Part shown: positions 34,676 through 48,267 of the stretch, piece by piece
Numbering within the stretch: position 1 is the first letter of the stretch
How the letters are laid out: every line of letters starts with the position of its first letter
NCBI GenBank assembly: GCA_037954665.1
Contig: JBBMOL010000066.1
Location: 1,302,001-1,366,000 of the forward strand
Length of the DNA stretch: 64,000 nucleotides
Direction of reading: 5' to 3'
Source: Laguncularia racemosa
Taxonomy: Eukaryota > Streptophyta > Magnoliopsida > Myrtales > Combretaceae
Translations under genes and position numbers: made by a program
Notes under the pieces: model-generated
What the model was told of the DNA's origin: nothing
Databases searched by the model: none
The model's input: only the letters and a program-made list of their open reading frames with translations

Positions 34676-36295
34676 TTGCTGAAGAAAGATAATTTTAAGT
34701 GGAATAGTGACTACCAGATAGCCTTTGATCAGTTGAAGGATGCCTTGTCCAGCTCACCTGTCTTAAAACTTCCGGACTATAGAAAGGAGTTTGTGATAGA
34801 AACTGATGCTAGTGGGGAAGGAGTGGGGGCTATTCTGATGCAAGAACATCACCCCATAGCCTATCTTAGTAAGACACTGAACAGTAGGCAGCAAGGGATG
34901 TCTGTGTATGAGAAGGAACTCCTAGCCCTGGTTTATGCAGTTGAGAAGTGGAGACATTACTTAATAGGGAGGCACTTTGTTATCAAGACCGATCACCAAA
35001 GTTTGAAGAACCTACTGGAGCAACGATTGGTCACTTCCAGTCAACACAAATGGTTAACTAAGCTGTTGGGGATGGACTACGAAATAAGGTATAAAAGTGG
35101 ACGCACGAATCAAGCTGCGGACGCCTTGTCTAGAATGGGACAGTTGGAGCTAAGGGCAATTGCAGTTAGTGCCACCACCCCAGAACTGGTAGAGGAACTA
35201 AAGCAGAGTTGGTCTCTTCTTGGAGGATATCAGAACATGCTTGATTGCCTTAGGAGGGGCGAGGAATACAAGCATTTCACCCTGGATCAAGGGTTGCTGA
35301 GGAGGAAGGGGAAATGTGTTGTAGGGCCATCCGTGGAGCTTAGAAGGAAGCTATTAAAGATGTATCACGATGGAGTAGTAGGAGGACACTCAGGAGCTCA
35401 CACCACTTATAAGAAGATCAACTCTGTCTTCTACTGGCCCAAGCTAGAGCATGACGTGAGGCAGTATGTCAGGGAATGTGAGGTCTACCAAAGACACAAG
35501 TTTAAACATGTGGCACTACCAGGGCTATTACAACCACTTCCAATACCAAGCAATTGTTGGGTAGATGTAACTATGGATTTCATTGAAGGGTTGCCTAAGT
35601 CTAATGGACAAGAGGTGATTATGGTGATTGTGGACCGCCTGAGTAAGTATGCCCACTTCATATCTCTTCCACATCCTTACTTAGCTCCACAAGTGACAAG
35701 GTTATACTTGGATCATGTGTACAAGTTACATGGAATGCCTGAGAGCATCACTAGTGATAGAGACCCGGTGTTTGTTAGCCAGTTTTGGAAGGAGTTCTTC
35801 AAATTACAGGGAGTAGAGCTTAGATTGTCTACTGCATACCATCCACAAATGGATGGCCAGACAGAAAGGGTCAATAGGTGTTTAGAGACCTACCTGAGGT
35901 ATATGACAAGTGATCATCCTAAGAAATGGGGGCAGTATCTATCTCTAGCAGAATTCTGGTACAATACCAACTATCATGCTAGTGTTAAGAAGACCCCCTT
36001 TAAAATCTTATATGGGTACACTCCTCCACTACACCTTCCCTATATTCCTAAGGATTCCAGGAATGCTACTGTTGACACCATGCTAACAAGTAGGGAAGAT
36101 ACACTATGCACCCTGAAGTTCCACTTAATAAGGGCTCAGAACCGGATGAAACAACAAGCTGACAGAAGGAGGTTAGATTGGGAGTTCAACATAGGGGATC
36201 GAGTGTTGTTGAAGTTACAACCCTATAAACAGTTAAGTGTGCGGAAATTAAACAACCAGAAGCTATCTCCTAAGTATTACGGACCCTATAAATAA
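34676..36295 (+). pseudogene. RNase H and integrase of the Reina-like chromovirus
   Basis: Same frame as RT; 539 codons. RNase H: FVIETDASGEGVGAILMQE, YEKELLALVYAVEKW, VIKTDHQSLKNLL and NQAADALSRM. The integrase zinc-binding part has HDGVVGGHSGAHTTYKKI and then CEVYQRHK, where the second Cys of the expected C-x2-C is Tyr (35483). The core has DVTMDFIEGLPKS, ESITSDRDPVFVSQFW and DGQTERVNRCLE (D, D, E all present). A GPY-like end (KYYGPYK) runs into a stop at 36293-36295, where the frame shifts by one base. Confidence 0.92.
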
Positions 36296-36303
36296 TAGAT
36301 CGA

Positions 36304-36693
36304 GTGGGAAAGGTGGCTTACCATCTGGATCTACCACGCAAAGCAAACATCCATCCCACCTTCCACATTTCCCAGCTCATGCCCTACCATGGTCAAGAGA
36401 GGAACTACTTGCCTTCGTTACCTGTAACAGAAGAAGAAGAAGAGTTAGAACCACTTAAGATCTTGGAGAGAAAGATGATCAAAAGAGGGAATCGAGAAGA
36501 CACCATGGGGCTCATAATGTGGAGAGATCGACCATTAACGGACGCGACTTGGGAATTCCTAACAAATCTAAGGCTTAGGTTTCCCCATGCACCCTTGTGG
36601 ACAAGGGAAATCTTAGATGCGGGGGTTGTAACGGGGGATGAAGAGTTAGGGTTTTTGGAAGGGAAAGTTCAAGAGAGAGAAGGCCTAAACTGA
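36304..36693 (+). pseudogene. Integrase C-terminus with chromodomain
   Basis: After the one-base shift, VGKVAYHLDLPRKANIHPTF and HISQLMPYHGQ complete the GPY/F region. A chromodomain follows (about residues 52-95; PLKILERKMIKRGNR, then LIMWRDRPLTDATWEFL). Chromodomains at this position target chromoviruses to heterochromatin by reading histone marks. The fold-defining Trp and hydrophobic residues are there. Stop TGA at 36691. Confidence 0.85.
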
Positions 36694-36720
36694 ACTGACT
36701 AAGGCAGAAGGTAAGTGGCG

Positions 36721-37096
36721 TGTGACAGTTGAGTGAGACGGTGGAGTGCAGGGTGTCATTTCAGGCTAAGGGAATGTGAGTATGTAATGAGGAGTAGCAG
36801 CTATGGTGAAGACGCGCAGGCAAAGTGGGCTTTGGCTGGGCCAATCAATGCTTAAGTATGGGTACGGGCTAAAGAATCCGGCCGGGTGACATGGGCTGGA
36901 TAGTCTATGTGATATTGTATTAAGCCCACCCACCAAATGATTCAATTCTCTGTAACCTGCACATGGGTTGTTAGTATTGTAACCAACTATAAATATAAGA
37001 CACAAGCAGAGGAAATATATGATGAGAAATCAATTTTTTTAGTGTTGATTGCAGTATCAATTTGCATACGAATTGTTATTGCTAATCTATGTTACA
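36721..37096 (+). repeat. 3' LTR of the Reina-like chromovirus (putative)
   Basis: Begins TGTGACAG and ends GTTACA, 376 bp, with a TATA-like ctataaatataag at 36986-36998. No second copy exists in the window to confirm the ends. Confidence 0.55.
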
Positions 37097-39052
37097 GAAT
37101 GGCGTTTGCTGGTCCACCTCCGGTCCATTCGCTCAATCGTGTCAGTCCAAAAATTACCTCCCAACTTCAATTGACTTTCCACCGACTTCGAATATCTCGT
37201 GCCCAACCAAATATATTCAGAAACAATGAACTTAAATGGCATTGAGCTTTAACATTAATGGCAAAGCCTTGCGGGGAAACTATGAATGATTAAAGCACAC
37301 TCAACGCGATTATTGGCATAAATTGTTTTTCTTTCTTTTATTTTTCGGATTTTTTTCCTAATAAGCTATTTATTTTACTAAAAAAAATAGGAAGAAATGA
37401 AATTTGTTCCCTTCCAAAAAACACTATGCTTATCATATTAGCTATTGTCTCGTACTGTACTCTTAATTTATCTATGCATGAAACAAACTCAAATATTTTA
37501 AATGAATGGGAGGAAGATTTTGGCTTGTTAGAACCTGGTTATTTGACATAATCTTCCAAATACCTCAAAGAAAAATGCTATTGTTTATAATAAATAAGTT
37601 AAATTGCAATTATACTTTTTTAAAAACTTTTATCAGGTGTGGATAAACCATAAACTTTTAAAGTTAGTTTTGTCAATTGAGTCCTCAACCTCTGAAATAA
37701 TGACATGTTTGACTAGTAGAATAAATTTACACTCAATTTTAATGAACCCCTTAATTAGATTATATTGCATAAGCACTTTAGATTACGTTAGAGTTATGTG
37801 TGTACACTTACTTCTACCTTAAATAGAATTACTTGGATATGCAAGTTATAGTATTGTAACAACAAGAAGTAAAATGTAAATAAATTAAAACAAAGAGAGA
37901 GAAGGAGATATAAAGCCCAAATATGTATAGTGTCTGCCTATATCCTTTTTACCAGCTTACTTATTGGGGATGCACTATTTCTTTTCAAAAGCAAGTACAC
38001 ATGGGTTTTATAACAACGATAACTCTAGTAGTACTTAGTAAAAGCTATTATTCTTGTGTTCTTTCCGATTCTCCAAGTTTCTCTTGATTCTCATTAGTCC
38101 TAACCATTTAACCCTTCACATAGAAACATTTTCTTTTTGTATAGATAATTTATGATATATATCAATAGTCATAAGTAGCATATAGCCATCAATAGCATTT
38201 TCTTTTTGCCTTCACACACTTTTTACACAATAATATTAAAATATCATTCCATTCATTAGAAAATAAAAGTTTAAAAGGTAAATTCTTCTAAGGCATTGTT
38301 TCTTTATTAGAAGTTATAAATCATAATTACATAATGATGCTATAAATACTTTTGGTTTAATAGCATAAAGTATTAGTAAATAATAATAATTATATTACTT
38401 TATTTATGAAAATAATTTGACAAACTTGTTGAATTTATGATTTTTTTTTGCAAATTTATGAACTTTTACTACTATTAGATCTTATCAAATCATTATGTAG
38501 ATCAACATTTAACCAATTGAATTTCAAAGTTAGCATAATGTTTAGTCGACCAATCATTAAAATTTTCTATTATCGATTGCTTTTTAGTGGATTTGTCTAA
38601 GATTGTCATTAACTTTACTAACTATATATATGTTGATTGCTTTTATTGCCTAAACATGATCTTAGGCTAAATCACATTTTTAGGCTTGGTGAAATCTAAC
38701 CTGCAAGATAGGCAAACATGAGCTATCGAAACATCAGAAGTGTTTTTGACGCTTAAACTCCAACACTTAAGTCAAAGAAGCAGTATAAGGGTAAGGCAAT
38801 CAAAGTGCATAAGGAGTATTAGATGATCTTACCTAAATGGAGGAACCTTCTTTTATAATGTTACGAAAGCTTTATTTTAGGCACTTAAAATTTTCCTAAT
38901 AATGCTTTAGTTACAATAGGAAATACTTACTTCAGACATGTTCTTCAAAAGATTTATATTATTTTTCTATTTTATCCTAACCAGCTTAGCACTTTCCCAT
39001 TCTGTGGTCGAATTGAAATAAAATGGGCTTAGAGCCCCAAGCCAATATAAGC

Positions 39053-39087
<35 letters not shown>

Positions 39088-39790
39088 TTGGTGTCACAAA
39101 TTGGATGAGAGTAGAGGTTAGGCTTTGTTTATTTGTCGAGTTGAAGGCTTAAATGTGTTGATTGAGCTTATGTCGAGCCGAAGAGGACCTATTCAATTTA
39201 GGGAAGGGACTAGCCAACCTCGGTGTTTTGAGGCTAAAAGTCATGACATCCACTAAGTCATGAGATGTCTTGTATGAGCCACTAAAGATGAGAAGTAGAA
39301 TATCTAAGCTGCGATGAGAGCATAGGGCTGGATATTATCAACTAAGCATGGTGGATAATCTTCTTACGTCAAAAGTCAACCCTAACTTCGAGGGAGGTGA
39401 AAAGGCTTGCTGTGAACATCTCCATCATTTTATCTTCATTTTAAAATTATTTCTACACATGCAAACTTATGCATTTAATGTAGTAGGCTATGTAGCACGA
39501 TGGGATTTGAGGTACTTACAGGGGTGAAATAATCTTAGCCTTTCAATTTGTTAAGTGACACATGGTGCGATAGTGAACTATATGGAAAAATGTGCATGTG
39601 CTTTGCAACTACCTATATAAAGCACGAAAATGTTTATTCTCATACCTTTTGCTTTTTTCACATTTTTATAACTCTTGGCATTCTCATGTTTACTTGATCT
39701 CTCTCAATACTCCCCTTCAAATTCTTCACACTCATCCACGCATTAGGTATGTCAAGTTGATCTTCTCACACACTTTCTGATGTTGTTCAG
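37097..39790. other. AT-rich spacer; LTR-like promoter near its right end
   Basis: 37250-38650 is AT-rich without ORFs. From about 38660 the composition changes. A C run lies at 39054-39087, and cctatataaagcacg (TATA-like, 39611-39625) precedes a pyrimidine-rich leader up to 39790, as in the U3/R part of Tat-lineage LTRs. The following ORF remnant (Transposase_28-like) fits that reading, but no second LTR was found. Confidence 0.35.
39054..39087. repeat. Poly-C run of 34 bases
   Basis: Uninterrupted C, preceded by gca and followed by ttggtgtcaca. The exact length is likely to be unreliable in an assembly. Confidence 0.9.
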
Positions 39791-39799
39791 GAGATCATC

Positions 39800-40480
39800 T
39801 ATAATGCAGCAAGCTACGAGGTGGGGCCCTCAAATTGACTCCATTTAATAGCAATGATGGAGGAGGAGGTGGACAATGTGATTCTTAAGTTGTTTGAGGA
39901 GGAATGTAACAAAGAAGTTCATGATGGAGAGTTGGCCCTCGATATTTATCCTAATGATGGGGAGGATTGAAGGCCAATCTACCCAAGTTACACTCAATCA
40001 TCATCATCAGGAGTGGGACCTATAAGAGTGAGGAGCCTTACTGATAAGATCAATGTAGATGTGGTCTCTTTATATTGCGAACTACTTCTAAAAGGTTGGG
40101 TCATCTAAGCTAACATAGAAGAGTGTGTCACTTTGATGTCAAGTAACCACTTCTGCATCTACTAGAGGTTTCTCAAGTTCGGGTTACAGTTGCCTTTCAA
40201 TGACTTTTAGAAAGAGTTCAGTTACTACTACACCAATCCTTACCAGCTCGTACCTAATGTTTATAATCTATTGGTGGCATTCGAGGGCATTTGTGAGTTA
40301 TATGGAGTCCAACCTACTTAGCAGCTGTTTTGGTTTATTTATGAAGTGAAGAGATTCGGGCCATCTCAAAGGTGGTTCTACATGTCCAACCAACCTAGGG
40401 TAAAGCTAAGTGGATGAGTTAGCATCCTCGGTACATGATTAAAAGGAGAAATTTGTTATTGTCGAGACACTCGAGGCACT
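39800..40480 (+). pseudogene. Transposase_28-like (gypsy-type) pseudogene
   Basis: Plus frame with five or so stops: MMEEEVDNVILKLFEEE at 39855, then RSLTDKINVDVVSLYCELLL, FLKFGLQLPFNDF and YYYTNPYQLVPNVYNLLVAF. VFEGICELYGVQPT and LFWFIYEVKRFGPSQRWFYM follow, ending by 40420. The pattern GFxLPLxxFxxExLxxY...QLxPNxWxxLxxFxxLCxxxGVxPT...FxxxFxxKR is that of the putative gypsy-type transposon domain (PF04195), known as an extra ORF in some Tat-type retroelements. It is dead, and its molecular role is unknown even in intact relatives. Confidence 0.5.
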
Positions 40481-41260
40481 AGGTTTTTAAGTTTGTTAGG
40501 TGAATTCGATACTAAGATAAACATCAATTTGAGATCCTTGTTTGAGCTCTCGAGAAGAATGGGAGGCCATTTGACGCTCCTAACTTGATGTAGGCATTCC
40601 CAAGCATAGGTACGAGAACACCCAAAGGCTTAAATGTCAGAGGCGACATTAGTGGGAACATAAGAAAGGATTAAGGTGAAGATAAAGGTCGAAGTCCAGG
40701 GTGGGGTTAGCTTGAGGGTAAACTTTTGGACTACAAGTTGGAGGCTTGTTCTTCATTAGATTTATATGGTAAATTTTAATTTGATTTTTGTTTTTTTGAC
40801 CATGTGTTTTTCCTTGTAGAGATGGCTTTATTTAGGAGAGTTGATCTATTTGATCTTGTTGCCTACCAAGTGAGGCATGGTAGGCCCAAGCCTCGAGAGG
40901 AGAGAGGGCTTAGGTAGTGGGCCCCTACTACTAGAAGACCCTTCGGGGGAGGGATTACGAGCCAAGGCACAGATGCTTTCTACTAAATTAGCCTCACCAC
41001 AATTGCAACTAAGGGGAGGAGACGGTCTTCGACAAGTGACTTAAGGTGATCATAGCGAGCCTTAGAGCAAAGCATGGCAGTGGCTCTAAAGTGTGGCTAT
41101 TTTAGGGAAGTAATCTCTATCTTGAACAATGCAGAAACTTGGTCCATCGCCTTAGGGGGAGGCATGGATGCAACCGCAAAACGTTGGCAAAAACGTCACC
41201 ACGATGTCTAACCATCGCGAGGAAAAGTGTCAAGGAAGTAGCAATCCCTAATGCTCTTAC
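40481..41260 (+). other. Downstream part of the Transposase_28-like locus
   Basis: Continues with coding-like but heavily broken sequence. A possible intron end (tttttccttgtag, 40808-40820) precedes MALFRRVDLFDLVAYQVRHG-like text at 40823. No domain recognised. Confidence 0.3.
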
Positions 41261-44200
41261 TATATGCCCTTAATTCATATGCTTATTCTAAAAGTAGATA
41301 GGCCTCTATTATATTAATGATGAGCTCATCTTATAAGTAATGGGACATAAGTTTGGCTTAAGCCTAAATCTAAAACCCATACATCCATAAGGTTTAGGAA
41401 GCTTCAATCTTAGCCATCCATTATCACAAGTGATCCAATGGCTCTCATAGTTGGCTCATATGATTTGTCTATTTCAACTTCATGCAATAATCAACATCCG
41501 GGGCAAAAATTTATATATAGGAGCTTCCTCCTCCTTATTTGAAGGATTCAAAGCATTGGTAAGGTTTGCACAAACGTCGTTACTCTACTGGAATAGCTTC
41601 ACAAAAGACCAAAAACCGTAAATTCATCAAGAGCAAGCCATGAACACATCGATAACTATATATTCAATCTACTATCACATGAGTGCACATGAGACATCAA
41701 GCTTGCCTATTTCTCCTCACACACCTCTCTTTAAGATCATCTCTCCACATGTCGTTAGATTGAGACTTCTCCAAGATCGACTAGCACACTTGCTGCATAC
41801 AATCGAACCACCCACATACTTTAGTTGAACTCTAATTTAATAACGATACAAATTTTAATTGTGCAGGGAAATGGGTCACACATGTGCTTAATATTCGCTA
41901 CTTTGTTTTGAGAAAATACTTTTAATACATTGAACAAATTATTGATTGTTGCATTATTTTGCATTTCATCTTTTGATTGTGTTTGCTATATTTAGATTAT
42001 TACCTATAAGACACCTAATAATTATTGAAAGTAAAATATAAACCAGACATGCATTGCATGACTTGCATGAAAAAGGCCACCAGCATCATGTAGTGGTACG
42101 AAAATGCCATACAAAGGTGATTCTTCATTCGATATAACCTCGCCTCAACCTGTGCATATGACATGGTATTGGAAATGCCATTCATTTATTAGAGCTCCAT
42201 CTAGGGATTCATCACTTAAGAATGAGAGTAGACTACATGTGCCTCTTACATCCACACTCTTAGGCATATTTATGTATTATCACAACTTTTATTTTTTAAA
42301 GAAAAGAAAATATATAATAATAAATGATTTACTTGAGCCCAACTTGTGACTAAAGACTAAATGTTTTATAATTTATGCTTATATTTAAAGCTTGCAATAA
42401 GATATTGAATTGATGAGCCAATAGGGTTGTTGCCTAGAGTAATTAGTGCCTAGAGCTGACATATTGGAACTTATTTCCTAACCTTTGGCATCCGAAGGGT
42501 GTAAATCCAAGTTGCACACAGTTTTGGTATAGTTGTATATATTGTTACATTCATATGGTTGTATCCTGTATAGCATGTTAATGATTAATAACTTGTTTAC
42601 TATTGGTTGTGGTATAGTACGAGGTTGATCTCACTAAGCAATGATAGCTTACACCCTAACAATTTTCTTCTGCAAATTATATAAATGCTAAGAATGGGCT
42701 AGGATCCAAGCAATGGGGGTTCCATACTCAGATTTGAAGAATAAGTGTAGGATAGAGTATTCTTTGGTCTAAACTTAGATTTTGTGTAACAAGAAATCTA
42801 AAACTTGAACATTCTTTTATTTCAAAAATTTATTGTCTTTTAAACCATAAATAAACCCAAAGTTGTAACTACCCTATTTTATAATTTGATAGGAGATACC
42901 AATTCTCTACAATTCTAACAAACTATGGAATGTTGGTTTTCATAAGTATTTTCTTTATAATTAGTTATATGTATTATTATTAAATATGAGGAGAGAATAT
43001 ATAAATAGAGTCTAGCAAACTCTAACTTGTAAGGAGGCTTTCACATCGCAAGAGTACATGTGATATGACGACTTTAAGTATTTCTATTAGGCTTTCTTTA
43101 GGGTCGTTACATCACATACATGATCTCCTTTAAAATGCCACTTCTTTAATTGCCATTACCTACATCACATTTAACATCAATTGTTATGCTTTTAGCCTTT
43201 TTCTTAATAGTGAACCTAAAAACTATGCACTGGAATGTTGTCTATATTGTAAAGGGAGAAGTAGTTAAATATCTATAAAATGTTAAAAAAAAATAAGAAT
43301 AACTTGAGCTAATTATAAATAATATTCATATAAATGGCATTTTTCAATGGCAATTTCAGAAAACATAATAACAAAAAGGCATTATGATTCTAAAACTATA
43401 TAAGGCAAATGCTTTCCAAACTATATTTGATAATATGATTTAATAAAAAAAATTATGAAAGTATATTGATGACATAATAAAAGGAGGAATATAAAGAAGA
43501 AAGAGTTCTGAAACTATATATCAAAATATGATATAATAAAAAAGTGGAAAACGAAAAAAGAAAAAAAAAAGAAATAACTTTTAAAACTATATCTTATAAT
43601 ATGATAAAACTATAAATTAATCAAGTTGAGGCCATAAAGTGCTGAGCTTGAATTGGATTGAGTTAAGAATTTTAAGTTTGAACTCATTTTAAAATAGCAC
43701 TTAACGAGCTTGACTTGGTTAAGTTTATTTTAGCTCGAATTAGTATATATATATTTTTAATTAAAATAACATCGATATCCAAATTGGAATAAATTTGATT
43801 AACCTTAAATTTAATTAAAACTTGATTAGATTCGTCAACTATTATAACTAATATCATAAAGTTTCAATTCAATAAATTACTTAATTAATTTCAGCTTGAA
43901 CTCCGCAATTCAAGTATTATCGAATTGATTGTGGGTAGCTAATATCATAAAATTTTTAATCCTTATTTTGGATAAATTTGGTGATGAAAAAAATATATTG
44001 CAAGTAGCCGTTTCAAAATCGTATAAATAGGATTTTCCAATCTTTTCGTACGAGGAAAACGCCACTAACAAAGCATAGCAAGTAACATGTTGAAACCTTG
44101 CTGCATGAATATAAGAAAGATGACTTTTGTAAAGTGTTGGTCATTTACTTTCTCAGTTTGCAATTTGCCATCGAAAACACAAACGCCAGAAAGGCATCTG

Positions 44201-44286
44201 CAATAATAATTTATTGCTTTTAATTTTTTTCCTCTCATCAACACTTTCGATTCACAGTCCTGATAAGATGATTATTGAGTTAAATA

Positions 44287-44328
<42 letters not shown>

Positions 44329-44413
44329 ATATATATATACTCACATGACGGAATATTACAGCAAAGGAGCTGCCATGTATCTTTTCTTATACTAATGACT
44401 TTAGAAATCGTCT
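41261..44413. other. AT-rich intergenic DNA
   Basis: No gene recognised. A TATA-like tttatatatagg (41510-41521) precedes about 300 bases of normal composition, possibly a lone LTR promoter. From 43250 the DNA is very AT-rich, ending in an (AT)n run at 44288-44339. Plus ORFs at 41640-41828 and 42104-42349 have no domain. A block near 44155-44210 resembles one at 46668-46725 on the other side of the solo LTR. Confidence 0.4.
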
Positions 44414-45074
44414 TGTAACGCCCAATCTCATTCATGTATTCCCGATGATACTTATAAATTATTTGTTGCATAATAGAGATTAATGAAATTTCTCATCCTC
44501 AATAATAAGTTATCAATAATCTTTTCAAATTAAACAGTGATTAACATTCATTTACAATAGAAATTCTCAAACAATTAAATAAAAATCTAATATGTCTTTC
44601 CTTAATTTATCTACTAGTCATCGTAATAAACGTATTTTACATTCTTTTCATTATTCTGATCTGAGCTGTTTCTCACAGGTTTTTAACATATCCTACGATC
44701 TCTCATGTAGCATATATAACTAAAAAAAAAAAAATCCCATGAGGGGTGAGCTAACGTCCACTATAATGCATACACATACATGTATGCATGCCATGCTAGA
44801 AATAGTAACACATGCAAAATGCACTATAATATTCATTCACAATCTTTAATCGATATACAATCACAACATAAACACCTTCATACATAACATTCCTAAACAT
44901 CATTTCATAATTCATCCACAAACAATATATACTATTATATATATATATATGACAAAGGTAATCATCTGTCCATGAGTTTCTTATCATAATAATAATAATA
45001 TATATATGATAGTGGATACTCTCCACTGTCCATGAGTCCATAAATCCTTTCACATCTATCTTCTACAACCATAC

Positions 45075-45105
<31 letters not shown>

Positions 45106-46622
45106 GACAATAGGTACTCCTCATTATCCATGAGTCATTGTATATCAACCTTCTACAACCATACATAATATATATATTTATTTATATATATGACAGTGGG
45201 TACTCCTCACTATCTATGAATCCATGAGTCCTTGTATATCAATTTTCTACAACTATACATAATATATGAAAGTGGGTACTCTCTATTATCCATGAGTCCA
45301 TACACTACAACCTTTCACAATACATGTCACAACCTTCCACACCACAACATTTTACAATACAACTTTCCACATAAGATTCGGATCATTTCGGTACACGACT
45401 CCATTAGAGACAACATCACATACCGATCATCAGGGTGCCACCTCAAGAACACCGACCCACACTCAGTTTCTTGGACCTAGCAATTCACAATCACATGCAC
45501 ATTCAAGCCGGTTTATTTACAATATCATTAAACCCACACACAAAATCTAATTTATCAAGCATAAGCAACAAACATGGTATACATGTATCTGACTCGTAAT
45601 ACTTGGTTTGTCTTACACCTTTCTAGCTTCACAATTATTCCAAACCTATACATAATTCAAATTATTTTCTTTTAGAATCGTATTCCTATAAATATAAAAA
45701 GTAGACTAGACGCATTTCAACTCAACACGATCATGTTGGGAGTCGTGTAGTTAAGTGTGGGGTGGTGCATGATCGTGCTAAAGGTTGTATATAATTTTTT
45801 TTTTTAACATGGTCATGTTGAGAGGTTATGTTGTTTTTTTTTTAAGTTTTATTTTTATAACATGGTCTCAACATGGTCATGTGTCTCTCTCTATTCACTA
45901 TGTCGTTTTTTTTTTTAACATGATCTTCAACATGGTCATGTATCTCTCTGATCACTATTCATCAACACGACCTCGGTGGTGTTGAGAGGTCGTATATCTC
46001 TTTGTTCACTTTTTATTTTCAACACGGTCATGTTAGGAGGCCGTGTATCTCTCGGTTCACTTTAAGTTTTCAACATGGTTCTAACACGGTCATGTTGGGA
46101 GGCCGTATACCTCACTGTACACCTCGTAAATCGATCCCTCAACTCAATTTCTATTTAATTTAACCTAATTGATCCATCTAACATAAAATTTATAATGTAA
46201 TATACTAGTAGATACACTTACTTGACTCAAATTGTTATCGTGATGAGTGAATCACTTGTTTCATCTCTTGTGTATTATGGATTGATCCAGCTCTATAAAC
46301 CTCAATACGTTAATTCTCTACGCTACCATATACATACTTAAATCACGATTCATAATCGTTGATTTATATCTTAATTCGATAAGCTAGTGGTGGAAAAAGG
46401 TCATCTCCTTCTCTATGAATTCACACAAGAAGGCTTTAGGGTTCTGTAAGAGGCAAAGAGAGGAAATAGTGTTAACCTTAAATAAAATGAGCTTATATAT
46501 CTAGGTTGCGAAATGACCATCCTGTTCCCAGTCATAATTCTTATTTCCCATGTCATCCTTAGCAGATTTTTTTTTATTATTAATTACACACACATATATA
46601 TAATATTACTCGGGTATTTACA
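44414..46622 (-). repeat. Solo LTR, Tekay/Del-like family (2.2 kb)
   Basis: Plus-strand ends tgtaacgccca...gtatttaca match the ends of the LTR at 4109-6017, and internal blocks align in the same order. The flanking 5-mers cgtct (44409-44413) and catct (46623-46627) differ by one base and are probably the target duplication. No internal region lies on either side, so this is a solo LTR left by recombination between two LTRs. It contains a tandem repeat (44930-45310), a palindromic cacggtcatgtt array (45725-46125) and, on the minus strand, a TATA-like TATATAAG at 46495-46502. Confidence 0.75.
44930..45310. repeat. Tandem repeat of about 90-100 bp inside the solo LTR
   Basis: About four degenerate units, each with (AT)n, then gacaRtgggtactc, catgagtcc, tatatcaa and ttctacaaccatacata. 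Confidence 0.8.
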
Positions 46623-48256
46623 CATCTCCTAGTCGGTTGTTTTCTCAATATCTTATTTCTCTTGAGTTTGCAATTTGGCATTGAAAAACACTTACGCGAG
46701 AGAGGCATCCTTCGTAATAGTTGAATTTTTGTAGATAGGGGGTCCTGGTAGGAGTAGTCATGTGCGTATCATGTGGGTACAGCACTACACATGACTTTAG
46801 AGAAAAGCAATTCAAAGATGGCATGTGATGGGATGACTAAAAAGAGAGAGGCAGGAAGGAGGAATAGGCAATCTCAAGTGTCTCGAATGCATAAGTAATA
46901 GACAAGGGAGTTAAGGAGACCTCAAACGTTGACCTTGCAGTTCTTGGATAATGAAGATCGTTCTTTGCCTGATCTCTTATTTGATCTTTGAGAACAAATA
47001 ACTCTTGATGGAACACTGTTTCTCTAATCTCAAGAATTTGGGAAAAAGGGTCTTTTATAAGGAGGAATGGCTAAGTATTTATAAACTCTTGGGCTTGATG
47101 ACATTTGTTAAATCACTTTAGCAATCAATGGGCAAGATGGAGTTTGCTCAATTTAGAGTTATCTTAATGAGCTTACCATGGGCCCAAGACTAGTAACCTT
47201 CCTCATAAGTACATGAGCATGCTTGAGAAAGGTTGGATGCAGACAGATTGGTTCAACGATCCCTATTTCGAGCTCACCAAACCAATTCTCCCCGAGTTAT
47301 CCCAATAATTGGACTTGACTCATTAGGCCCTATCACCTAGCCAATGAGTCAAGCTAAATAATCAATGGGCTTAAAAAATATATATTTATATAATATTTTC
47401 AACCCTCTACATTTTGCTCCCTAACCAAAGTTTTTTGGATGAAATCGAAGAGGTTTAGGTATTAAATAAGCCTTTCTAATGGCTATGAAAATTTCTAGCG
47501 CATGTGCACTTGTTGAATAGCTATACTGCAGCCGCATACATGTCTTGTATGATTCATATTACAAAAGCTTAGAGCCAATGCTGCATATAATTTAGTTTTT
47601 TTTTTTAATGCGCAAACTTGTAGCACCATTTAGTTGTCCGTATCTCCTTTAAATCATTGAAATGACTTTGCTCATAAAACAACATATACATATTTTTTTT
47701 TTAATAGACAATCCATATATATATATATTTGAAGTATTTGGCTTGTCAAATTACCTTCCATTTTTTTTTTGTGAGATATCTAGCTCGTTAAGTTGTATTT
47801 AATGTCTCTATTCTCCGTTAATGAATTCAATTAACTTGCTGATTCTACTTTATGAAAATGCACCAAAAAATCCACATATTATGCGCACATTAATTTTGAT
47901 AAGAGTAGAAGTTTTGGATAATAATGGTAACTTCATGTTTAGCGCTACCTTAGCATGCCATATATCTTTGATATATCACCGAAATATATATATATATCTT
48001 AAACCACTTTAAATTTCTAATAGAAGATTACATTTGTCTTCCCCATTTATTTTCTTTTTCTTTTGGTAGTTAATAATATCTTTGGTAATCATCTTTGTGA
48101 AATTGATATTCCTTATATAAGTCTACCATTCAATTAAATAAAAAGTGCATAATCTATCTTCAAGCACAATTCTTCTTTTCCTTATTTATCTTGAGATGAT
48201 TGCCCCCTTAACTTTTTGCTAGTTTTATCTCCCCTCTTTTTTTTTTTTTTTGAATT
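46623..48256. other. Intergenic DNA without recognised genes
   Basis: Mixed then AT-rich composition. No ORF with a recognised domain; several T runs (47595, 47693, 47761, 48237). Confidence 0.45.
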
Positions 48257-48267
48257 CTTATACCCAT
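48257..48267. repeat. Target site duplication (left) of the MULE
   Basis: CTTATACCCAT (10-11 bp), repeated exactly at 50294-50304. Confidence 0.8.

Larger units (their letters stand above)
32576..37096 (+). mobile_element. Chromovirus (Reina-like Ty3/gypsy), 5' truncated
   Basis: Gag, protease, RT, RNase H, integrase and a C-terminal chromodomain run along the plus strand, followed by a 376-bp LTR-like sequence. The wording of RT and RNase H (SRAAYFSKSDLRSGYHQIRM, NLLEQRLVTSSQHKWLTKLL) is closest to the Reina clade in my knowledge. No second LTR or primer site is found before gag, so the 5' end was lost. The coding part is remarkably open: one frame from gag to integrase with only in-frame stops near 32715, 33275 and 34631, and one shift near 36296. 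Confidence 0.88.

Noticed and set aside
44414..46622. Second full Tekay-like element
   Set aside because: No gag-pol, primer site or purine tract on either side; only one LTR between near-identical 5-mers.
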